Shown here: positions 20,601-28,156 of the stretch, piece by piece | Numbering within the stretch: the first letter of the stretch is position 1 | Layout: each line of letters opens with the position of its first letter | NCBI GenBank assembly: GCA_018267275.1 | Contig: JAFDYV010000008.1 | Span: 81,951 to 145,950, forward strand | DNA: 64,000 bases | DNA from: Bacteroidota bacterium | GTDB taxonomy: Bacteria; Bacteroidota; Bacteroidia; Cytophagales; Cyclobacteriaceae | Direction of reading: 5' to 3' | Notes under the pieces: generated by a model | Database searches by the model: none | Told to the model about the DNA's origin: nothing | Seen by the model: the letters and a program-made list of their open reading frames with translations, nothing else | Program-made: the position numbers and the translations under genes

Positions 20601-22009
20601 CCAACGTCAATCCGGATAGAACGGATTTGTGCAGTGGCGATGCCGTACGGATGATCAACCAAAGCTTGGGTGTTACAAGCCATCGTTGGTTCTGGAGATT
20701 GGTTGGATCTACGACTCAGAATGATGTGCGTACTACGCCTACGGTAACCTATAACCTGACCAACACAGGCGCACTCAATCCGCAGCCCATCGAAATTGTT
20801 TACCAGGCGAATAATGGCAATTGCCCGGCACCTGATGTGGTCACCACGGTAAATGTATACAAGGGCGTAACAGCGTTATTTAACGAAGGCGTGGTGCCGC
20901 CTTTCAATTCGGGTTCTTCAACAGTTACGTTCACCAATACCTCCACACCGTTCGACCTTACTTTCTTCAGGTATGATTGGACGTTTGGAATTATTGGCGA
21001 TGCGGCACCAAATTTCTTGACGCAAACCGCTGCAGCCCCATTGCCAGTGACCTACTCTTCTCCCGGCTCTAAAGAGATTACACTTATCGCTACCAATATC
21101 GCTGCTGAGGCTGCGGGAGTAACTTGTACTTCTGAATTCAGAAAAACCATCACCATTGTACTGCCGCCTTTGCAAGCAAGTTTTGATGTAACACCAGTTG
21201 AGTCGTGCTTCCCATCAACCATCAAATTGGTGAATGTAGTGGGTACCGGGTTTGTACATGACTGGCGTGTTCTCAATAAAAAGACTGGTGCATCGTTTAG
21301 TTCAAACGTAGCTGACCCTGCTGAATTCAAAATCACCACACCAGGTGAATACACGATTTCATATCGTACATCTATACCTTCTACAGGGCAAGTTGCAACA
21401 GCACCTCTCCGCGATGTGAAGATTTATGATAAGCCACTTGCCTCGTTTGATCTTCGCCCAGATATCGTGTTTGTGCCAGATACAGAAATGATCACCTTCA
21501 ACTTTAGCGAAGGCGCCAATGCGTATGATTGGGACTTCGGAGATGGTGGCACTTCTATTTTGAAAGAGCCAGTCTATACGTATAAGATTGAGGGCAAGTA
21601 TGATGTAACGCTGGTTGCCTCTTTTGATCACGGTAACAACGTTATTTGTCGCGATACATTGGTTAGAAAAGTAACAGCGAAACTTGGTGGCCAATCGCGC
21701 ATACCCAATGCCTTTACACCAAACCCCAACGGGCCAAGCCCCGATGGACGCGGTGGCAACGGAACCTTCAACGATGTGTTCTTGCCAATTGTGCGAGGTA
21801 TTGCAGATGAACCAGATGCATACAACTTGCAGGTGTTTGACCGCTGGGGCAACTTGTTGTTTGAAAGCAACAGCTCAACCAAAGGATGGGACGGCTACGA
21901 CCAAAACGGTAAAATTATGCCGGCCGGTGTGTATGTGTATAAACTCACATTGCGCTTCTCTGATACGCAGCGTACCACACAGGTAGGAGATGTAACGTTA
22001 ATACGATAA
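8618..22009 (+). CDS. Giant secreted PKD/Ig-repeat protein with T9SS C-terminal domain (SprB-like adhesin)
   Basis: A 4463-residue surface protein, likely exported through the type IX system and used as an adhesin or gliding filament. An N-terminal signal peptide ends near TFAQS (residue 24). Residues about 25-335 form a unique N-terminal module shared with the protein at 23230. Many Cys-containing Ig/PKD-like domains follow, of at least two kinds, including 11 near-identical tandem copies at residues 1931-2949. A classical PKD domain (YDWDFGDGG, about residue 4303) precedes the gliding-motility-associated C-terminal domain (from IPNAFTPNPNG at 4362 to VGDVTLIR). The composition is rich in Thr, Asn, Gly, Ala and Val. 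The next gene, 18 bases downstream, is a PorP/SprF protein, the usual partner of SprB-type substrates. The specific ligand cannot be read from the sequence. Confidence 0.93.
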   Translation: MVKLPKALATFLFFALISSTTFAQSCFDLTFSGVRSFGTTSQTSTGAAPACSQVTPTIRYLYNLSSNTLPAGTTVQVLFSWGDGSPNGVVGPLPFNALSYDVSLSHQFPLNSDCEYLVRASIFINGSVCPATQQQTLIQSFRTEAFNQGLVRIINPVSGTNIFDVCPGQNISTLFNDLTVMNCNENYVMTQGPLAGSTITNPNILRRWQQIVYNTQTTGGTRIPNVFVNGVQVTNASGAPIQPGPDFYQDPRGVYLMSAPVTTGTPARRSTLNITAAGGYGPGFPQVGNIFEITLRYWNVCNPYDDPLIPGAPVDAINGDNPPITGVALIRIIPDPPILSAVAAPDLCYGTALTNANTFAVSGNTGSTTAIRWYDGNPLAGGTLVANPLGTNSTTFRMSAYPASAPGGPINTSRAGGAGGVYALWATQVYGGINGCESQPVQVIRIVRPQLTPPAAPTGITALCNNTANVSYSQGAASPSTTIPANTFTNTIAINYTTEYFWTANPPAGVTLSASTGNSINVIFALTEPAPSTPTNTNLNIETVRRYTTAPQCTTTPGARTVNVSYSTLGGTITPTPRTICDGSATGAFTLTGYRGTINSWYRVFNAGAPIAIAGTAGLTNWPGEVPPNGAGSYEYYAEVQNGVNCAVVNSADAIVTVNPVPPQPTIGASGPTTFCNGGTVTLTSSNTLASSYQWFRNGVPVVGATSQNIVLNTVAQSGSYTVQTFGVAPSNCPSPVSTATVVTINPLPVVSGPIGGGAVCSGSPAPDIVFTVSGGTGPFTGFFTGQPGSLNYGNTAPGYPIASTPGVSQTATSITLSNPITVSNGNFILLSLVDTSTGCSATALGGTGTIVFGGAPPTFTSGPSLTPNATCFNGGLTTDPQLNFVLDPGSASLSGFTLTYRIDGGANLTKVFNTNAASAPSAPITFNETALNNTAPSPHVIRIVSIVSPGGCLSTFNLDLNFTVNPLPNAPTAPVSSIFCSSGTPAPISATPAPSSTIDWYAASSGGLVLAGGTGTSSFTPPAAGTYFAESRNTTTGCISGTRLAVTSTMDNAPAAAVGGSNQNICTTTATMAATPANNGGSGLWTKVSGTGTQTITTPNSATTTITGLVQPAPGAAANVYVFRWTVSSALFPAAGSCPQTTSDVTITVNSLPTSTDPAPQVCETVFGGNQTTGVDLTAFDASVTSHPLGAPTVAWFSDSLRTIAVPTPTNVTVVGPTRQFFFTATSPVTGCQNVGQITFTVNGRPGAATQNRQFCEDVIGGGIASGINLLTEFNTAVTGGAANRAVAWFSDAGLTTPVAVPNSFSFGPAAVTLFARVTNTLTSCTNSAAVNLSIKPKPILNPIQGNASVCTGNSIILYQLDPTFNAGSTYTWSIVGSPPAAVQLFGGGGTNSANFFALLKFPAATGTVQIDVTETLNGCVGTTSSTTVTVNSAPAPNTITGALQVCANQTGVNYAVTSPNGTSTYTWTVTGATVAGAAGDNINVDFSTISPVTIKVAETAISGCVGADASINVTVNPRPVMTSSSTVATCSGVVPALPFTSSIIGSTFSWTVPPGGITGAITGTSVGSSGTGNLSEVLVNTSGAVGSVTYNVTPTAPTGCQGTTQAVTVTVNPEPVLVSPQTKTICSGDQVNYQILLSPLNLPAGTAFSWSVPTMSDASVQGTGGTNVPATNPLHIIDVLTNTTAAPITATYTITPSVAGCPAGTARTVVITVNPAPRVATTLNATKCSVEPIGLTLALAPGSAPTSGYNIISRSVSPGLTPGTGNAVVPSVGSVAANYLANDTYKNVGNGNTVLTVTYRVQAVGSVGGCLSAPVDIVISINPEPALSNSLDRTVCSGDIIGLTLSTAPGSANAANFNVNGVTIPAGLTPGGTNAIVPTAIPQASNYLQNDRYTNLTGGTLTVIYQVVPVSTVGSCPGDPPKSISINVLPEPVINPVTSVTVCPSQNVGPFNFTANTGGGENFTWTNDNTVIGLPASGNGNIAAFVVNGNLTGVNQVANITVNATKSGCASSTPVVFQITVRPQPVINAVTNISVCPGQTIGPINFVANTGGGETFAWTNDNTTIGLAGSGTGPISSYTAPANVTGSDIVGNISVTATRNGCVSSAITFRITIKPQPVLNAIADVSKCPTELVGPFNFVANTGGGETIAWTNDNTAIGIAASGTGSIASYSAPANLTGAAIVGNITVTATKNGCTSPVRTFVITIKPQPVLSSVTNIAVCPGQTVGPVNFAANTGGGESFAWTNSNISIGLAGSGSGNIGSFLAPLNNTGSPFVGNIAATATLNSCVSTPINFTITVNPTPVVSAIADIVRCPGSTVPAINFAANSGGGETFTWTNSNTNIGLPANGTGNIASYTAPANLTGVAFVGTISVTATKNGCTSSATTFQIRIDPQPVINPIADVAVCPGQSIGPINFTSNAGGGETFTWTNTNTAVGLAASGTGNIATYIAPTNTTGSAFVGTVTVTATRNGCVSAIRTFTITVNPQPIVTTMANIVACPGQTIGPLNFTSNAGGGETFTWTNSNTSIGLAASGTGNVASFTAPANNTGVAFVSTISVIATRNGCASSPMNFQITVNPQPVVATQTNIVVCPGATVGPLSFLANTGGSETFNWTNSNTAIGLGASGSGTISSFVAASNVTGANVVGTISVTATKNSCTSVPMVFTITVQPNPIVAVVTDVVTCPSQTIAAINFSANTGGGETFNWTNNNTSIGLAASGTGNIASFTAPANLTGSDIVGTISVTATRNGCTGAVRTFTITVRPQPVVNTVANVSVCAGQSISAIPFSANTGGGETFSWTNSNTAIGLAASGTGSIAAYTAPANLTGADFVGTINVTATRNGCVSTPMTFTITVRAQPVVAAVANIAVCSGPTASPVTIGPINFIANTGGGETFNWTNTNGSIGLPLSGTGNIAAYNAPSNTTNGNFVGTISVTATRNGCSSSPPVSFTITVRPRPVMSASLDKAVCSGQPFAQTLATDGVSIGATNYNVVAVKDPALVGTPTSANNLAANALAADNFINTSSVPLTVVYTVTPNGINGCVGDPRTVTLTVNPEPVLINPGVSAVCSGDISNITLATNGTSVGAASYVLVSKLYSIDGGTTFVGAVPANFVDAGNVPVTSSGNNTLIRNDKYTNTRAGQVIVRYQIRPISPVSSSGACNGATVNFDLPVNPQPTLDPALNPTPVCSGVASGVTLGVAPGSVGAVTYNINSITFPGLTAGSGNTGIGSGKLANAIFNDVYVNTTASPVQAIYSVVPVSAAGCLGAPATVTLTINPSPALLTGLDRTVCSTDVSGITFGSQGTSVPATTYNIIGVTINPSLTQTAGNTGARTGVGQNEVVNDRFQNPTNTVRTVVYRIEPVSAAGCRGPQVDVKLSVEPTVTMITPPNASICSDTPNTPSQTNILLNSNTVPSAGAITFDYTAVATPPGSVTGFFPAQANLPINFVITDRLVNNTNAVATVTYTITPKAVGAKGGVGCIAPTSTVVTITVDPKPRLSITPATQIVCEGVATTMTLSSSTVPSAGTIQFTKISAVPTGGMTLTSVPKTIYFNGEQIGDVWDNPTTLAQTVTYTFRASVVGGLGCISEDITALLTVNPSPNVVASAQAPICSSDFINITLTPDVANTICNYTVTPPSVISGATSGAGNLIFQTLFYNSATPTVANSDGPVTVNYTVTPRANNCNGPQLVIPVVVNPKPKILPLPNTFTICHGNTLTIPLLSNVVGANYTWTVDNPSNLPGIVEQPVVGPSTGISQVLTNTTGTQATLTYTIKAFGPGATPNQCEGDQKIIIVTVAPQITASFTNNPVFMCKGRGSDILIVEINGQAPFNFVYNRNDGTTSTNISVTNAGNFKVIPISNLQATTTYTLVSVQDAFGCPVTITAAPTVVTVNDVDATFVLTSPAKACSPYTASFTYNQVAQIAPGVGPRYTWQWRDGTRDITDSVFTVTAPGSTIQHTFTNLSPSRDQPYNANLFVQLDPTIYPFNGCAKNTTQTVTVNSIIITNVNPDRTDLCSGDAVRMINQSLGVTSHRWFWRLVGSTTQNDVRTTPTVTYNLTNTGALNPQPIEIVYQANNGNCPAPDVVTTVNVYKGVTALFNEGVVPPFNSGSSTVTFTNTSTPFDLTFFRYDWTFGIIGDAAPNFLTQTAAAPLPVTYSSPGSKEITLIATNIAAEAAGVTCTSEFRKTITIVLPPLQASFDVTPVESCFPSTIKLVNVVGTGFVHDWRVLNKKTGASFSSNVADPAEFKITTPGEYTISYRTSIPSTGQVATAPLRDVKIYDKPLASFDLRPDIVFVPDTEMITFNFSEGANAYDWDFGDGGTSILKEPVYTYKIEGKYDVTLVASFDHGNNVICRDTLVRKVTAKLGGQSRIPNAFTPNPNGPSPDGRGGNGTFNDVFLPIVRGIADEPDAYNLQVFDRWGNLLFESNSSTKGWDGYDQNGKIMPAGVYVYKLTLRFSDTQRTTQVGDVTLIR
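14408..17464 (+). repeat. Eleven tandem 92-residue Ig/PKD-like repeats inside the giant gene
   Basis: In-frame tandem array coding residues 1931-2949: one 93-residue unit, nine of 92 residues (276 bases each) and one of 98. Each unit begins PQPV-like and contains VCPGQ, NTGGGETF, WTNxNTxIGLAASGTG, SVTATRNGC and FTITV-type segments. Two cysteines per unit (about positions 15 and 81) are invariant and probably form one disulfide. Codons differ freely between units while residues stay fixed, so the copies are old and under selection rather than freshly duplicated. The last unit carries a 6-residue insertion. Confidence 0.95.
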
Positions 22010-22027
22010 ATCATTATCTTTAAGGTC

Positions 22028-23059
22028 ATGATGAAGCGAGCCATTTTTTTAGCTGTTGTTTGGATAAGTGCGGTGGCAACCGTGCGCGCGCAAGACCCGC
22101 AATTCTCGCAGTACTATCAGTCGCCATTGTATTTGAATCCCGGCTTTACAGGCATCACCAACCAGCAGCGCGCCACCTTTATTCACCGCATTCAGTGGCC
22201 GAATTTGCCGCAGGCATTCTCAACCTTTGCGGCCAGCTATGACATTTGGGTTGATGAACTGCGCAGCGGATTCGGAATACTTGCCACCACCGATAAAATG
22301 GGCTCGGCTGGTTGGCGTACTACTACGGTTAACTTAAACTACAGTTACAAAGTGCGCTTGAACGAGAAGTTGGTTTTCTCGCCAGGCCTTAGTTTCGGTT
22401 ATGGCATCAACGGCCTCGATCGCTCAAAGTTAAGCCTTGGTGATGGTTTGGAATTCAGCGGTGTTTCGTTGGATCCGGAATTGCAACGCTTGGGCAACAC
22501 TCAATATTTCGATTTCAGTGCCGGGTTTGTGCTCTACAGCAAGTCTTTGTTCTTCGGCTCGGCCTTTAGCCACATCAATACACCCAACCTTTCAATCTTA
22601 AATACCGAAGCACGTTTGCCAATGAAAATGGTATTCCATGGTGGTGGACGCATCACATTGAATGGCGGCATACGTACGGTAGCCAAACCTTCGTATTTGA
22701 CACCTTCTTTCGTCTACCGTATTCAGGGGCCCGCTTCGCAGTTAGATGTTGGCGTTAATTACCATATCGATCCGGTTTCGGTAGGTGTTTGGTATCGCGG
22801 TAAACCGTTCGATCAATCAATCATCAATTCGGTGCAACAAGATGCGTTGATATTCACGATGGGCATCTATCTCAAAAACTTGACCGTTGGGTATAGCTAT
22901 GACTTTACCACTTCTCAACTTTCTTCTGCTTCGGGTGGTGCACATGAAATTTCGCTCGTGTATGAATTCGAGGCAAAACCTTTGCGCAGAGGTGTAAAGA
23001 AGCGCAACCGACTGATTCCTTGTCCTTCATTCAACAGCAAGGCCGGCTTCTGGAACTAG
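22028..23059 (+). CDS. PorP/SprF family type IX secretion membrane protein
   Basis: Outer-membrane barrel-type protein of 343 residues. The signal peptide ends at ATVRAQ, directly followed by DPQFSQYYQSPLYLNPGFTG, the hallmark start of the PorP/SprF family. SprF-like proteins serve export or surface attachment of the SprB-type substrate encoded beside them. Two ATG codons stand in tandem at 22028; the first is used. The gene begins 18 bases after the giant gene, so the two form one transcript. A paralogue sits at 26968 behind the second PKD protein. Confidence 0.93.
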   Translation: MMKRAIFLAVVWISAVATVRAQDPQFSQYYQSPLYLNPGFTGITNQQRATFIHRIQWPNLPQAFSTFAASYDIWVDELRSGFGILATTDKMGSAGWRTTTVNLNYSYKVRLNEKLVFSPGLSFGYGINGLDRSKLSLGDGLEFSGVSLDPELQRLGNTQYFDFSAGFVLYSKSLFFGSAFSHINTPNLSILNTEARLPMKMVFHGGGRITLNGGIRTVAKPSYLTPSFVYRIQGPASQLDVGVNYHIDPVSVGVWYRGKPFDQSIINSVQQDALIFTMGIYLKNLTVGYSYDFTTSQLSSASGGAHEISLVYEFEAKPLRRGVKKRNRLIPCPSFNSKAGFWN

Positions 23060-23229
23060 CATTGATCTGTATCTGTCAATCAACATCATTTTTGGTTTCT
23101 TAGTCGTTCGATTGCAAACGTTGGTCGAGCAATCCTGCATGTGCTTGTAACCTTCGGGTTTCCTTTTGTTGATTTGCGACATAATTAGTTTGTCTGGCTG
23201 GCTTTAGTCGTTTCAACTCGACTAAACGC

Positions 23230-26200
23230 ATGCTCAAAATATTCAAGTTACTTTTTCTGTGGGCTGCATTGCAGTTGCCTGTAATTGTTGCGAAGGCGCA
23301 GTGCGGTGGAATCATGGAGCCTGGTTTTAAGTTCCTCACCAGCAGCCGTGGATGTGCCCCTTTTACCGTCAATCTCGAAACGCTCTACCTCAAAGCAGTG
23401 CCCGGCACCGTGTACTACATTGATTGGGCTGATGGCACACCTGTGCAGGTTATCACGCAAACCAATGCAACAGGAGTTACTATCTCACATACTTACCCTT
23501 TGGCTTCTATTGACTGCGGTTATGACCTTACCATCGATGCTTCTAATGCTTGTAACCCGCGCGGCAGTGTGGTTCCCATCAACACGCAAGTCATAGTATG
23601 GACCAACGATGTGGTTTCCATTAACCCGCAAACCTTTAGAGTGTGCCAAGGCTTTGCCACCAATCTAACTTTTACAGACAACAGCACCTGGAATTGTTTT
23701 CCCCGCGCCACACGCGAGAACAATGAGCCGCGATGGATTCAGTGGTTGTACGGTACCGGACCGACTGCGAATCAAATTCCAGGCATGCAAGTGAACGGGG
23801 TTACGCCCGGTGGGTTTCCCTACCTCAATCCTGCGCCAGCTACAAACCCAATTTATCCGGTAACGGCACCGGGTCAACTAAGTCTGCCATTGAACGTGCC
23901 TGCAACATTGCCGGCAGACGTGGGTCGCGAGTTTGTGGTGACTTTGAAAAACTGGAACCAATGCAATGCGTATGACAACAACCTACTCGACCTCAACCCA
24001 TTCAATCCTGTTAGCGGAAATTTGATTAATGGTGACAACCTTCCGCAAGTTACCACGGCACGCATTGTGATTGTGCCCTCTCCGTTGCCCACGTTTGTTA
24101 CGCGCCTCAACAACGCAACTGGCCCGGTGCAAACCACTTTTTGCATTGGCGACCGGATATTTTTCGATGACAATACGCCCGCGATCAGTGGCGCGTCTTT
24201 TCAATACACTTGGCGTTTTTTTGACAACAACACCGGAGTAGGTGCGCCTTTGGCAACATCCACTTCAGCCAACCCCACGTTTACGTATGCTACCGGAGGC
24301 CAGAAGCTGATTCGCTTATCCGTAAGGGATGGTAACGCAGCGGGCACGTGCATCAACAGCGTTGATGTAATCATCACCATTTCACCATCTTTGATTGCCG
24401 ACATTAGGGTAACGGACTTAAGTAATAACACGCTGGTTCCAGACTTTTGTCAAAACCCAAGCGCACCTCTTACGATCTTCAACGTACGCTTCTCTGATGT
24501 TTCGGTGGGAACACCTACGGCAAACACGCAATGGCGGTGGGAATTTTATGATCAAAACAATGTGTTGATACGGCAAGAACCTACGAGCGGATTTTCATCT
24601 TCTATTTTGGGTCCGTTTGACCAGCCCTATTCAACTCGTGGAATTTACCGGGTTCGTTTGCGCGTGCGCGATAACCTTACCGCCTGCGAAACCATGGACG
24701 AAGTACAAGTGAGGGTGTTTGAAAATCCGACACCCTCATTTAACGCTTCGAGGGTGTGCGAGGGCCTGCCAACGGTTTTCTCTGAAAACTCAACGCTACA
24801 ATCCATCAATGGAGAGTCCATTGTTTTACGTGAATGGGATTTCAATTACAACGGAATGACATTCAACAAAGATCCGGCATTTGATAATCAAACTTCGTTT
24901 TCGCGGATGATGGGTGTTGGCGGCACATATCAAGTAGCGCTACGCGTAACAACCAATCAAAATAATTGCTCAGCTATTTTAGTTGTACCCGTGGTGGTCG
25001 ATCCGTTGCCTAATTCATCCTTTGCGCCAAGCAGGGTGTCGGGCTGTGCACCGCTTACCATTGTATTTGCCAATAATTCTGTCACTGGTCAACCAGCTGT
25101 GATTGATCGGTTTATTTGGGAGGTGGATGCCCGTGGGGGATTGGGATTTCAGCAAGTGGGTGTGCAACGTCCCGTTGATGTAGGCTTCACACCCTCGTTC
25201 AGTTATCGATTTACGAACACTACCATCTCAAACAAATTGTATGATGTGCGCCTGCGCGTAATTACAGCGAACAGTTGCGAGCGGATTTCGGCCCCGATTA
25301 CGATTACAGCCTTTCCCGGGACTGTAGCAGGTTTTTCAGAACTTAATTATTCACCCTTCAACGACAATTGCTCGCCCATTTCCGTCAACTTCCGGGCAGA
25401 CAACCAAACCCAATCGCTGAACCCAACCGACTACACATGGACGGTGAGCGATGTCAACGGACAAGTTGCTCAAGCAAGCACAGGCATAGACCCCAATTTT
25501 TCTTTCATCTTTTCCAACAACACCACTTCGTTCAAAGATTTTTCGGTCAATCTGAAAGCTTCATTGAGCACGGGTTGCACGGGCGACTCTACCCGCAGGA
25601 TTAGGGTAAGCCCTGTGCCGTCTTCATTGTTTCGAGTAGATACGTTGCAGTTCGATTGCAAGCTGCTGCGGGTTCGCTTAACAGCCGTTCAAAAAGGTCT
25701 TTCATCTTATCGATGGCAAATAAAGGAAAATGGAATTACCATGGTGAACCAAACCGGTGCCCAAGACAACATTGAGCGCACTTTCAATCGTCCTTCATCG
25801 TCCGGCACGGCCATAGCGGTGCAGTTCTTACTCGACACCAGAAACTTTGCTAACTGTGCAAGCTCAACCACAACATCCAATATTGCAATTCCCATTCAAG
25901 ACAACATCAATGCGGGTTTTACGGCCACACCGCTATCGCAAACATTACCCAACGCAACCATCACCATCAACAACACCACCAATTCAGGCCCTTGGCAGTA
26001 CGTGTGGGACTTTGGCGATGGATCGCCTACTTCAAACAACCCCAACATCAGTTCGCATACGTATGCTACATATGGTGTGTACGTGATTTCGCTTACCGTT
26101 ACAAACAACGTTTGTGTGGAGCGGGCGGCACAAACCATCACCATCTTGGCTATTCCACCCATCGTGGATTTTTCTTTCGATCCGCCTTCTGGTTGTTTGC

Positions 26201-26964
26201 CATTGAAGGTCAACTTCACCAATCGGTCTAGATTTGCAGATGCTACTACTTACAAATGGGATTTTGGTGACGGTAACACGTCCACTGAAACCAATCCGGT
26301 GCATGTGTATCGCAAGGCAGATAAGTTTACCGTTACGCTATCGGCTTCCAATGTAACTGGTCAAATTGTATCGCAAATCAAGCAGCGGGCTATTGAAGTT
26401 TTTCCGAAACCAATTGCCAGCTTTGATGTAAAGCCACGCGTAGTGAGTATACCGGGCGGTATTCTGTATACCAGCAACCGAAGCCTGGATGCTTCAGCTT
26501 TCCTTTGGGATTTTGGCGATGGCAGCACATCTACGGAAGTACGACCCGAATATCGCTACACACAAGAAGGTCTGTTCACCATTCGGTTGATTGCTTCCAA
26601 CGCATTTGGTTGTGCCGACACTACTGCGCTGGAAAATGTGGTGCGCACGAAGAAAAATGGTCAAGTGCTCATACCCAATGCCTTTTCGCCCAACCTCAGT
26701 GGTGCACCGGGCGCAGGTGGGCCAAGCAGCGATGGCAAGAATGACACCTTCTTGCCCCTGATGCGCGGAGTTACCGACTTTGAGTTGCTGATTTACAACC
26801 GTTGGGGTGAGTTACTTTTTGAAAGCAAAGAGGCAACCCGCGGTTGGGATGGCTACTACAACGGTAAGCTTTGTCCGCAAGATGTGTACGTGTACAAGCT
26901 CACTGCAAAATTGGAAGATGGCGAAACAATTGTAAGGGTAGGGGACGTGAATCTTATTAGGTAA
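23230..26964 (+). CDS. Secreted PKD-domain protein with gliding-motility-associated C-terminal domain
   Basis: A 1244-residue surface protein, smaller relative of the giant upstream. The signal peptide ends near VIVAKAQ. The N-terminal module (about residues 25-290) shares the order Cys-rich start, NGDN and WNxCNxYD motifs with the giant protein. PKD-type WDFGDG motifs occur at residues about 926, 1010 and 1093. The type-B T9SS C-terminal domain runs from IPNAFSPNLSG (1148) to VGDVNLIR. It is followed after 3 bases by a PorP/SprF gene, repeating the substrate-partner pairing. The role is inferred to be adhesion or gliding; no enzyme domain is visible. Confidence 0.92.
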   Translation: MLKIFKLLFLWAALQLPVIVAKAQCGGIMEPGFKFLTSSRGCAPFTVNLETLYLKAVPGTVYYIDWADGTPVQVITQTNATGVTISHTYPLASIDCGYDLTIDASNACNPRGSVVPINTQVIVWTNDVVSINPQTFRVCQGFATNLTFTDNSTWNCFPRATRENNEPRWIQWLYGTGPTANQIPGMQVNGVTPGGFPYLNPAPATNPIYPVTAPGQLSLPLNVPATLPADVGREFVVTLKNWNQCNAYDNNLLDLNPFNPVSGNLINGDNLPQVTTARIVIVPSPLPTFVTRLNNATGPVQTTFCIGDRIFFDDNTPAISGASFQYTWRFFDNNTGVGAPLATSTSANPTFTYATGGQKLIRLSVRDGNAAGTCINSVDVIITISPSLIADIRVTDLSNNTLVPDFCQNPSAPLTIFNVRFSDVSVGTPTANTQWRWEFYDQNNVLIRQEPTSGFSSSILGPFDQPYSTRGIYRVRLRVRDNLTACETMDEVQVRVFENPTPSFNASRVCEGLPTVFSENSTLQSINGESIVLREWDFNYNGMTFNKDPAFDNQTSFSRMMGVGGTYQVALRVTTNQNNCSAILVVPVVVDPLPNSSFAPSRVSGCAPLTIVFANNSVTGQPAVIDRFIWEVDARGGLGFQQVGVQRPVDVGFTPSFSYRFTNTTISNKLYDVRLRVITANSCERISAPITITAFPGTVAGFSELNYSPFNDNCSPISVNFRADNQTQSLNPTDYTWTVSDVNGQVAQASTGIDPNFSFIFSNNTTSFKDFSVNLKASLSTGCTGDSTRRIRVSPVPSSLFRVDTLQFDCKLLRVRLTAVQKGLSSYRWQIKENGITMVNQTGAQDNIERTFNRPSSSGTAIAVQFLLDTRNFANCASSTTTSNIAIPIQDNINAGFTATPLSQTLPNATITINNTTNSGPWQYVWDFGDGSPTSNNPNISSHTYATYGVYVISLTVTNNVCVERAAQTITILAIPPIVDFSFDPPSGCLPLKVNFTNRSRFADATTYKWDFGDGNTSTETNPVHVYRKADKFTVTLSASNVTGQIVSQIKQRAIEVFPKPIASFDVKPRVVSIPGGILYTSNRSLDASAFLWDFGDGSTSTEVRPEYRYTQEGLFTIRLIASNAFGCADTTALENVVRTKKNGQVLIPNAFSPNLSGAPGAGGPSSDGKNDTFLPLMRGVTDFELLIYNRWGELLFESKEATRGWDGYYNGKLCPQDVYVYKLTAKLEDGETIVRVGDVNLIR

Positions 26965-26967
26965 TGT

Positions 26968-28041
26968 ATGATTTCAGATTTCAGAATTCAGATTGTTGAT
27001 TGTCCACTTAAGTTTCTTTGCACTGCCATCATCTTTATTTTTTGGATGGCTGTAGCAAGTAATTTAACAGCGCAAGACCCGGAGTTCTCACAGTACTATG
27101 CCGCCCCGCTGTATTTAAACCCTGCCTTTACCGGCACCACACCTGATCATCGTTTTATTGCCAACTACCGCAACCAGTGGCCCAACATTGCACGCGGTTA
27201 TGTTACATCTGCATTTTCTTACGATTACAATTTGTACCAATACAACAGTGGCATTGGCTTCATGGCCACCATAGACCAAGCTGGCGTAGCTGCCATGAAG
27301 TCATCACAATTCAACTTTTTATATTCTTACAAATGGAATATCTCCAGCAAGTGGGTAATCTCTGCTGGTTTAAATTTTGGCTACGCCAATCGCACCATCG
27401 ACTTCAATAGACTGATTTTTGGAGACCAGTTGCAGTTTGATGCGACCGGCACCACACCTACCGATGATCCTGCATTGAGCAACTTGGGCACGGCTCACTA
27501 CTTTGATTTTAAGACCGGTGCGTTGGCCTACAATAAAAATTTTTGGCTGGGTTTTGCTGCCAGTCATTTAAACGAGCCCAACCGATCGCTCATCAACCAA
27601 GAAGCTTTTGTGCCGATGAAGATCAGCATTCACGGAGGTGTGCGCATTCCGTTGTACCGGGGAGCATTTAAGCGCGCGAGTATTCCGGTTTTGTCGCCCT
27701 CGTTTGTTTACAAAAAGCAAGGCAGGTTTGAGCAGTTAGATGTAGGGGCGTATTTGTTGTACAGTCCCATTATTTTTGGTGTGTGGTACCGTGGCATTCC
27801 GCTCAACAAAAATGCGCAAGGCAACATCAGTCAAGATGCAGCGGTGATGATTTTAGGTTTTCAGTTCAACCAATTTGAGGTTACATACAGTTATGATTTT
27901 ACCATCTCTGGTTTGGGGCCCATTTCGGGCGGCACACACGAGCTTGCGCTCAAATACCGGTTGGCCATTCAAATGCACGAGCGCACCAGAAAGCCGGAGA
28001 AGTTTATCCCTTGCCCTACTTTTAATAGGAAGGAAGATTGA
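26968..28041 (+). CDS. PorP/SprF family type IX secretion membrane protein (second copy)
   Basis: A 357-residue paralogue of the gene at 22028. After a signal peptide ending in NLTAQ comes DPEFSQYYAAPLYLNPAFTG, the family start motif. Both paralogues end with a short conserved tail (FIPCPTFN here, LIPCPSFN there). The ATG at 26968 lies within simple repeats of the word ATTTCAGA, and no later start in frame would keep the signal peptide, so this start is kept. It is separated from the preceding PKD gene by only 3 bases. Likely handles export or anchoring of that protein. Confidence 0.92.
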   Translation: MISDFRIQIVDCPLKFLCTAIIFIFWMAVASNLTAQDPEFSQYYAAPLYLNPAFTGTTPDHRFIANYRNQWPNIARGYVTSAFSYDYNLYQYNSGIGFMATIDQAGVAAMKSSQFNFLYSYKWNISSKWVISAGLNFGYANRTIDFNRLIFGDQLQFDATGTTPTDDPALSNLGTAHYFDFKTGALAYNKNFWLGFAASHLNEPNRSLINQEAFVPMKISIHGGVRIPLYRGAFKRASIPVLSPSFVYKKQGRFEQLDVGAYLLYSPIIFGVWYRGIPLNKNAQGNISQDAAVMILGFQFNQFEVTYSYDFTISGLGPISGGTHELALKYRLAIQMHERTRKPEKFIPCPTFNRKED

Positions 28042-28156
28042 TGAATTTCACTTATGAAATTTGATTTGCAGATGGTGCGGGCTCTCTTTTAAGAGCAACT
28101 AAGCGCTCAGTGCAATGCCATAATTAGTGCTTGAAGTCTTTTCCTTATCCCCGGTA

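Noticed and set aside
9661..21882. Many long open frames on the minus strand opposite the giant gene
   Set aside because: They are rich in Val, Pro, Ala and Thr because they read the complement of a repetitive Thr/Asn/Gly/Ala-rich gene; they lack start context and family features.
28080..28100. Terminator between the second SprF-like gene and the PAS kinase
   Set aside because: Only a 5-bp stem (GCTCT/AGAGC) without a U-tract is found, too weak to call.
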